The notes under the pieces are model-generated. The model ran no database searches. It saw only the letters and a program-made list of their open reading frames with translations, and had not been told where the DNA came from. A stretch of DNA of 9,072 nt from the NCBI GenBank assembly GCA_027364995.1, contig DAHXOG010000021.1, forward strand, positions 1 through 9,072, written 5' to 3'. The position numbers were made by a program, and so were the translations under genes. This document shows, one piece after another, positions 6,211 through 9,072 of this stretch. Position 1 is the stretch's first letter, and each line of letters starts with the position of its first letter. The DNA comes from Candidatus Mancarchaeum sp. (lineage in GTDB: Archaea; Micrarchaeota; Micrarchaeia; Micrarchaeales; Micrarchaeaceae).

Positions 6211-6254
6211 TAAATAAAAAAATAAAGAGAAAGGAGCAGCATAATCACTGCTCC
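6211..6254 (-). terminator. Hairpin/T-run terminator of dnaG enclosing its stop codon
   Basis: On the minus strand GGAGCAG (6254-6248) pairs perfectly with CTGCTCC (6239-6233) around an 8-base loop that holds the dnaG stop TGA (6245-6247). A pyrimidine-rich T tract, TTTCTCTTTATTTTTTTATTT, follows down to about 6212. The arrangement mirrors the alba terminator. Confidence 0.75.
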
Positions 6255-7714
6255 CTTGTATACAGCAATAAGTCGTCGTATTTCTTGGTTATCTGGCTTG
6301 ACCTTATCCCGTAGATCTCGCGTATACCTTTCCCGTACGCAAGCTCTATTAGGCGCTGGGTTATTATTCCATCAAAGACAACGGCATTTGCGCCATCGAT
6401 TTCCTGTATGGTCTGTATCAAATCCCTTATGGGCGTTTCTTTTATGAGCTTGCCGTTGTTGTCATACAGCCTTCCCCTGAGCGTATTCTTAAGCTCTACT
6501 AATGCAGTTATATAGCTTTCCGAAGCCTTGGGTGCGCTTGACCTTTTTTCGAATCCTATCTCACCAATCTCTTCCTTGGCGTCTTCGACCTCACCGACAA
6601 TGTCTATATTTTCCACATGCCTCTGGTTCCTGTCTTTGCTATCATGCATGTTCGTCGCTATCTCGCTAGGGCTTAGAACCTCATTACGTTCCTGTGCGTA
6701 TTCGACATGATGGTTCTGGCTGGGGTACTGCCTATCCTCGCGCTTGTAATTCTCACGCTCTGCCTTATCATTTCTTTGCCCTTGGCGCTTATCGTGCCTA
6801 GCGAAATTTCCGCTTTCGTTATGGTTTCTGCTGTCGTTATGGTTGTTGCCCTGCTGTTTCTGCTCTTCCATAATATGCTGCTTTCCTATGACTGTCTGCT
6901 CATAGGGTATCTTTGACCTCAACGCCTTTATTATCTCTTTACGGGTAAGCTCTTCCACTTCCTTGCCGTCAGGGGCCTTCGCCACGTAATCCAGGTCAGC
7001 AACGTTAGAGATGCTTTTTATTATTATATCTCCTCCGCGGTCTCCGTCCACGAACAATGTGACGTCCTTTTGCCTGCATAGATCAATTATGGTCTTCGGT
7101 ATGGTTCCCGTGGCTCCACCGACCGCTATGCAATTCGTGATATCGCTTTTGAGCAGTGTGACTACATCAGCCCTTCCCTCAACTATTATCAAATCGTCGC
7201 TTTTTTCTATGTCTGGCCCTGCCGGAAGATTATCCTTGCCGTAAGTGGTGACAATGCTTGACTTGACATCCGCCTCCACCATATCGCTTATCTCCTTGCT
7301 GTCAGGTATGACATTTGCCAATAACGACTTAACCAGCTCCTTGGCCCTGTTTATTACCTTGCTGCGCTTTTCGTTTCTTGTGTCATCTATCTTATCTATC
7401 CTAAAATTAGTCTCGAACGGGCCTACCCTATCTACGGATTCTATGGCTGCCGCAAGTATGCACGTCTCCACTTTACCCAACGAGCTAGGCAGCTTTAATT
7501 TGCCATAAGTCTTGTTATTGTTGTTGCCGCTTTCTATCTCTATGCGGCCTATCTTTCCATTTTTCTGGAGCTCTCTCAAATCCAAATCAGGGCCCAAAAG
7601 CCCTTCAGTCTGTCCAAAAATGGCTCCTATAATATCAGGCTTTTCAACCGAACCGGAGATGTCAAATCTCGCCTCTATCATGTATTTTACTATATCTATG
7701 TATGTTTTTGCCAT
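6245..7714 (-). CDS. dnaG: Archaeal DnaG-type primase homologue (Toprim domain)
   Basis: Archaeal DnaG carries a Toprim nucleotidyl-transfer domain; in different archaea it has been linked to primase activity and to the RNA exosome, where it is a cap subunit. The 489 residues show the archaeal N-terminal domain (TYIDIVKYMIEARFDISG.VEKPDIIGAIFGQTEGLLG, 4-41), then the Toprim core with EGRADVV (179-185), AVGGATG (197-203) and DGDRGGD (223-229), which supply the acidic metal ligands E179, D223 and D225. The conserved C-terminal domain follows (TLRGRLYDNNGKLIKE... VVFDGIITQRLIELAY, about 400-470). Between them, residues 285-395 form a hydrophilic linker rich in N, Q, H, D, E and R. ATG 7712-7714 is chosen over GTG 7721-7723 because GGTG at 7721-7724 is the ribosome site. 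It is its own unit with terminator, upstream of the padR operon. Confidence 0.96.
   Translation of the reverse strand: MAKTYIDIVKYMIEARFDISGSVEKPDIIGAIFGQTEGLLGPDLDLRELQKNGKIGRIEIESGNNNNKTYGKLKLPSSLGKVETCILAAAIESVDRVGPFETNFRIDKIDDTRNEKRSKVINRAKELVKSLLANVIPDSKEISDMVEADVKSSIVTTYGKDNLPAGPDIEKSDDLIIVEGRADVVTLLKSDITNCIAVGGATGTIPKTIIDLCRQKDVTLFVDGDRGGDIIIKSISNVADLDYVAKAPDGKEVEELTRKEIIKALRSKIPYEQTVIGKQHIMEEQKQQGNNHNDSRNHNESGNFARHDKRQGQRNDKAERENYKREDRQYPSQNHHVEYAQERNEVLSPSEIATNMHDSKDRNQRHVENIDIVGEVEDAKEEIGEIGFEKRSSAPKASESYITALVELKNTLRGRLYDNNGKLIKETPIRDLIQTIQEIDGANAVVFDGIITQRLIELAYGKGIREIYGIRSSQITKKYDDLLLYTREQ
6808..6843. repeat. 18-base tandem duplication inside the dnaG linker
   Basis: TTCCGCTTTCGTTATGGT (6808-6825) is followed by TTCTGCTGTCGTTATGGT (6826-6843), matching at 16 of 18 positions. 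On the coding strand it encodes two tandem NHN[DE]S[RG] units. It keeps frame and lies in the low-complexity linker. Confidence 0.8.
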
Positions 7715-7720
7715 ATCTAC

Positions 7721-7724
7721 CACC
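7721..7724 (-). promoter_or_regulatory. Ribosome binding site fixing the dnaG start
   Basis: GGTG lies 6 bases upstream of ATG 7712-7714 (AGGGTGGTAGAT-ATG). It contains the alternative GTG codon 7721-7723, which makes that codon an unlikely start. Confidence 0.6.
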
Positions 7725-7761
7725 CTGCTAAATTAGTATCTGTATGGGCTATTGGTAGTCT

Positions 7762-7814
7762 AAAAAGGCATCATCGCCGCTCATGCCAACTAAACTGGCT
7801 AGAGCGATAGCTTT
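7762..7814 (-). other. Foldable leader or small RNA hairpin before dnaG
   Basis: By eye the minus strand folds as AAAGC, ATCG and CTC on the 5' side, then GCCA-GTTTAGT-TGGC as apical hairpin, then GAG, CGAT and GC-C-TTT on the 3' side. Small internal loops and a CGG bulge interrupt the stem. It ends in TTTTT (7766-7762), 48 bases before the dnaG start. It may be a structured leader, an attenuator or a short RNA. No tRNA T-arm, kink-turn or exact C/D boxes were found. Confidence 0.35.
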
Positions 7815-7855
7815 ACTGTCAATACGATTAGCGTAAAAGGCAGAATTGTAAAAAT

Positions 7856-7864
7856 TATTTATAA
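7856..7864 (-). promoter_or_regulatory. TATA box candidate for dnaG
   Basis: TTATAAATA on the minus strand; a start near 7835 gives a leader of about 120 bases that includes the hairpin at 7762-7814. The spacer 7715-7994 is the longest without a gene (280 bases). Other TATA-like pieces lie near 7917-7924 and 7953-7959, but only ORFs of about 15 codons were seen. Confidence 0.4.
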
Positions 7865-7994
7865 GATAATGCCACATTTAAAACACCTATAGCATTCATG
7901 ATGCCTAGTTTGCAGTGTTATATATTCACTTTTTAGATTGGTTATGATAGGTATATAAGCCTTTACTCCAGCCCATGCGAACCATATATAAGAA

Positions 7995-8381
7995 TTAGCA
8001 GCCCGGCAGGTAATCCATGCGCCTGTTAATCTTAAGCGCTACATTTTTTGTTACTGAATAAGCCTTTTCGGTCCTTTTCATCTCGGATAACTTTATGAAA
8101 AACCATCCCTTTCCACTCATGCGCCACGCAATCATGGTCTCCATACCGGTATTGGACTCCCATTTCTTAAGCACATCAAATTTTTCATGCTCTATGGCAA
8201 GCCTGCCGTTGTCCCAGGCCTTGCATTCAAAAGCAAAGCCCTTGCAGCCCTTAAACGCTATTATGTCCGGGCTTAGTGAATTCACTCCGCTTCCTGCGCT
8301 CCTCATGACTGAATAGTCCTTTCCGTAAAGCGTGTTTATGAGCTCCCTTTCACTCCTTGCCCCCTTTATATATCTGTGCAA
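7995..8381 (-). CDS. hjc: Holliday junction resolvase Hjc
   Basis: Hjc is a homodimeric endonuclease that cuts four-way DNA junctions symmetrically, finishing homologous recombination and fork repair. The 128-residue product has the nuclease fold motifs in order: YIKGARSERELI (4-15) with catalytic E11, RSAGSG (27-32), PD motif SPDIIAF with D39, and the ExK motif FECKAW with E52 and K54. These correspond to Glu9, Asp33, Glu46 and Lys48 of the Pyrococcus enzyme. GWFFIKLSE matches the family's GWRFIEVS strand. The start is TTG 8379-8381: an in-frame TAG lies immediately upstream, no earlier start is possible, and GGTG sits 5 bases before. It follows the antiporter gene by 48 bases but has its own TATA box. 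The C-terminal tail is short and basic. Confidence 0.95.
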   Translation of the reverse strand: MHRYIKGARSERELINTLYGKDYSVMRSAGSGVNSLSPDIIAFKGCKGFAFECKAWDNGRLAIEHEKFDVLKKWESNTGMETMIAWRMSGKGWFFIKLSEMKRTEKAYSVTKNVALKINRRMDYLPGC

Positions 8382-8386
8382 CTATA

Positions 8387-8390
8387 CACC
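8387..8390 (-). promoter_or_regulatory. Ribosome binding site supporting the hjc TTG start
   Basis: GGTG is 5 bases upstream of TTG 8379-8381. Together with the in-frame TAG directly before the TTG, it fixes a non-ATG start. Confidence 0.6.
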
Positions 8391-8409
8391 GTCCTATTAT
8401 CTCATTTCA

Positions 8410-8417
8410 TTTATATA
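8410..8417 (-). promoter_or_regulatory. TATA box candidate for hjc
   Basis: TATATAAA on the minus strand in the 48-base gap after the antiporter stop. The inferred start near 8388-8392 would leave a very short leader (about 10 bases). Read-through from the antiporter gene is also possible, since no terminator is seen. Confidence 0.5.
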
Positions 8418-8429
8418 CGTTTTACCTTT

Positions 8430-9071
8430 TTATGCCGGCTGCCCCTGCTGTTTGGCCTTGACTATTTCCAAAGGCTTTCGCTTATACGCTATAAATATGC
8501 CGGCTGTCGAGGCAATGTTCGTTATCAATATTACCAGGAATATCGAATCAAGGAAGCCGGGTATGACTATGCCATAAGCAAGCGGCAACGTTGCAACTAT
8601 GGCTGGCGACAGCCCTCTTGCAACATTATACGATATGAAATTTTTCTGCATCGATGCCTCCTTCTCATCGCTAGACAGATAAGGCCTGAGCATCCCGGCT
8701 CCGGCAAAGCGCACAAGCATTACAACAAACGTTATCATTGCTGCAAAAACTATATCATCTACGAATATCCCCTTCAATGTAAAAAGCATCCCTATGTAAA
8801 CAAAGAAGAATGTGCTCGTGAAGAATACTATCTCTTTTTGGTAATCCTTGACGTGCTCTATGCTATATGGCATGGAAAGGTACCTTTCCACGAACGTAGG
8901 CTCGTGTACGGGATCGGTGCTTGGCTTTATGGAGCCTATATTGCTGAACAATATTCCAAAAACGAATATGGTTATTGCCCCATTGAACCCTATGAACGAT
9001 GCGATCCCATAAGTGGCTATTACCATTGCTATGGTCAGCATCCATGAGTAGCTTTCGCTGTAAGCCTTGAA
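8430..9071 (-). CDS. Monovalent cation:proton antiporter, C-terminal part (cut by window edge)
   Basis: Integral membrane antiporter of the CPA (NhaP/KefB-like) superfamily, exchanging Na+ or K+ for H+ and so serving pH and salt balance. Only the last 213 residues are present; the frame is open at the window edge, so the ion-binding Asp region of the N-terminal half is not visible. Seen are hydrophobic segments typical of the C-terminal half: MLTIAMVIATYGIASFIG, NGAITIFVFGILFSN (the common '.G.l..fvfGl..gn' motif), EIVFFTSTFFFVYIGMLFTL, IVFAAMITFVVMLVRFAGAG, then ARGLSPAIVATLPLAYG, with the conserved Arg of the penultimate region, and FLDSIFLVILITNIASTAGIFI. It ends in a short basic tail without a TrkA-N or other regulatory domain. 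The ATG at 9039-9041 is internal: codons FKAYSESYSW precede it in frame. Confidence 0.88.
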   Translation of the reverse strand, partial: FKAYSESYSWMLTIAMVIATYGIASFIGFNGAITIFVFGILFSNIGSIKPSTDPVHEPTFVERYLSMPYSIEHVKDYQKEIVFFTSTFFFVYIGMLFTLKGIFVDDIVFAAMITFVVMLVRFAGAGMLRPYLSSDEKEASMQKNFISYNVARGLSPAIVATLPLAYGIVIPGFLDSIFLVILITNIASTAGIFIAYKRKPLEIVKAKQQGQPA

Positions 9072-9072
9072 C

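Noticed and set aside
7769..7775. C-box-like GATGATG for a C/D small RNA
   Set aside because: It lacks an exact RUGAUGA, a paired D box (CUGA) and C'/D' boxes at suitable spacing.
7775..7805. tRNA D-arm-like text (AGTTGGCATGAGC) on the minus strand before dnaG
   Set aside because: No T-arm consensus, no anticodon stem and no acceptor pairing follow; it fits better as part of the leader hairpin.
7882..7980. Tiny minus-strand ORFs of about 14-16 codons between hjc and dnaG
   Set aside because: Too short, no clear ribosome site and no similarity recognised.
8376..9047. Long plus-strand open frame of 223 codons at the window end
   Set aside because: It is antisense to the antiporter gene. Its product is rich in Tyr, Arg and Cys without domain features, while the minus-strand product shows family motifs and clear membrane segments.

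Overview
This 9,072-base window is archaeal chromosomal DNA. Direct markers are an archaeal DnaG-type primase homologue (dnaG), the chromatin protein Alba, the Holliday-junction resolvase Hjc and an archaeal/eukaryal-type aspartyl-tRNA synthetase. The regulatory style also fits Archaea: TATA boxes about 25-30 bases upstream of inferred transcript starts, and Shine-Dalgarno pieces that match GGAGGTGATC in one consistent register. Base composition is moderate, with AT-rich spacers. The lineage cannot be fixed by eye. A euryarchaeal or DPANN (Micrarchaeota-like) archaeon is my guess, at low confidence. No mobile element, CRISPR array, rRNA or tRNA was found.

All nine genes lie on the minus strand, so the order of transcription runs from high to low coordinates. 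First comes the C-terminal part of a monovalent cation:proton antiporter (8430-9071, cut by the window edge). Next are hjc (7995-8381) and, after a 280-base spacer with a TATA box and a foldable leader, dnaG (6245-7714), which ends in a hairpin/T-run terminator. A compact four-gene unit follows: a PadR-like regulator (5699-6061), a DrrA-type ABC ATPase (4698-5702), an ABC-2 permease (3544-4695) and a membrane-anchored Ig-like/CARDB surface protein (1868-3547). Their junctions overlap by 4 bases or are 2 bases apart. Last come three single-gene units: an unrecognised helical protein (911-1807), alba (480-779) and the start of aspS (1-306, cut by the window edge).

The genes fall into two themes. 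One is genome maintenance and information processing: hjc, dnaG, alba and aspS. The other is the envelope: the antiporter and the PadR-controlled ABC export cassette with its dedicated extracellular protein. The non-coding signals are unusually legible. A tandem 16-bp operator-like repeat sits at the padR transcript start, five helically phased ATGYAAT-type repeats lie over the alba promoter, two terminator hairpins enclose the stop codon of their own gene, and one terminator palindrome is embedded in the core promoter of the next gene. No stretch longer than 300 bases lacks a gene.
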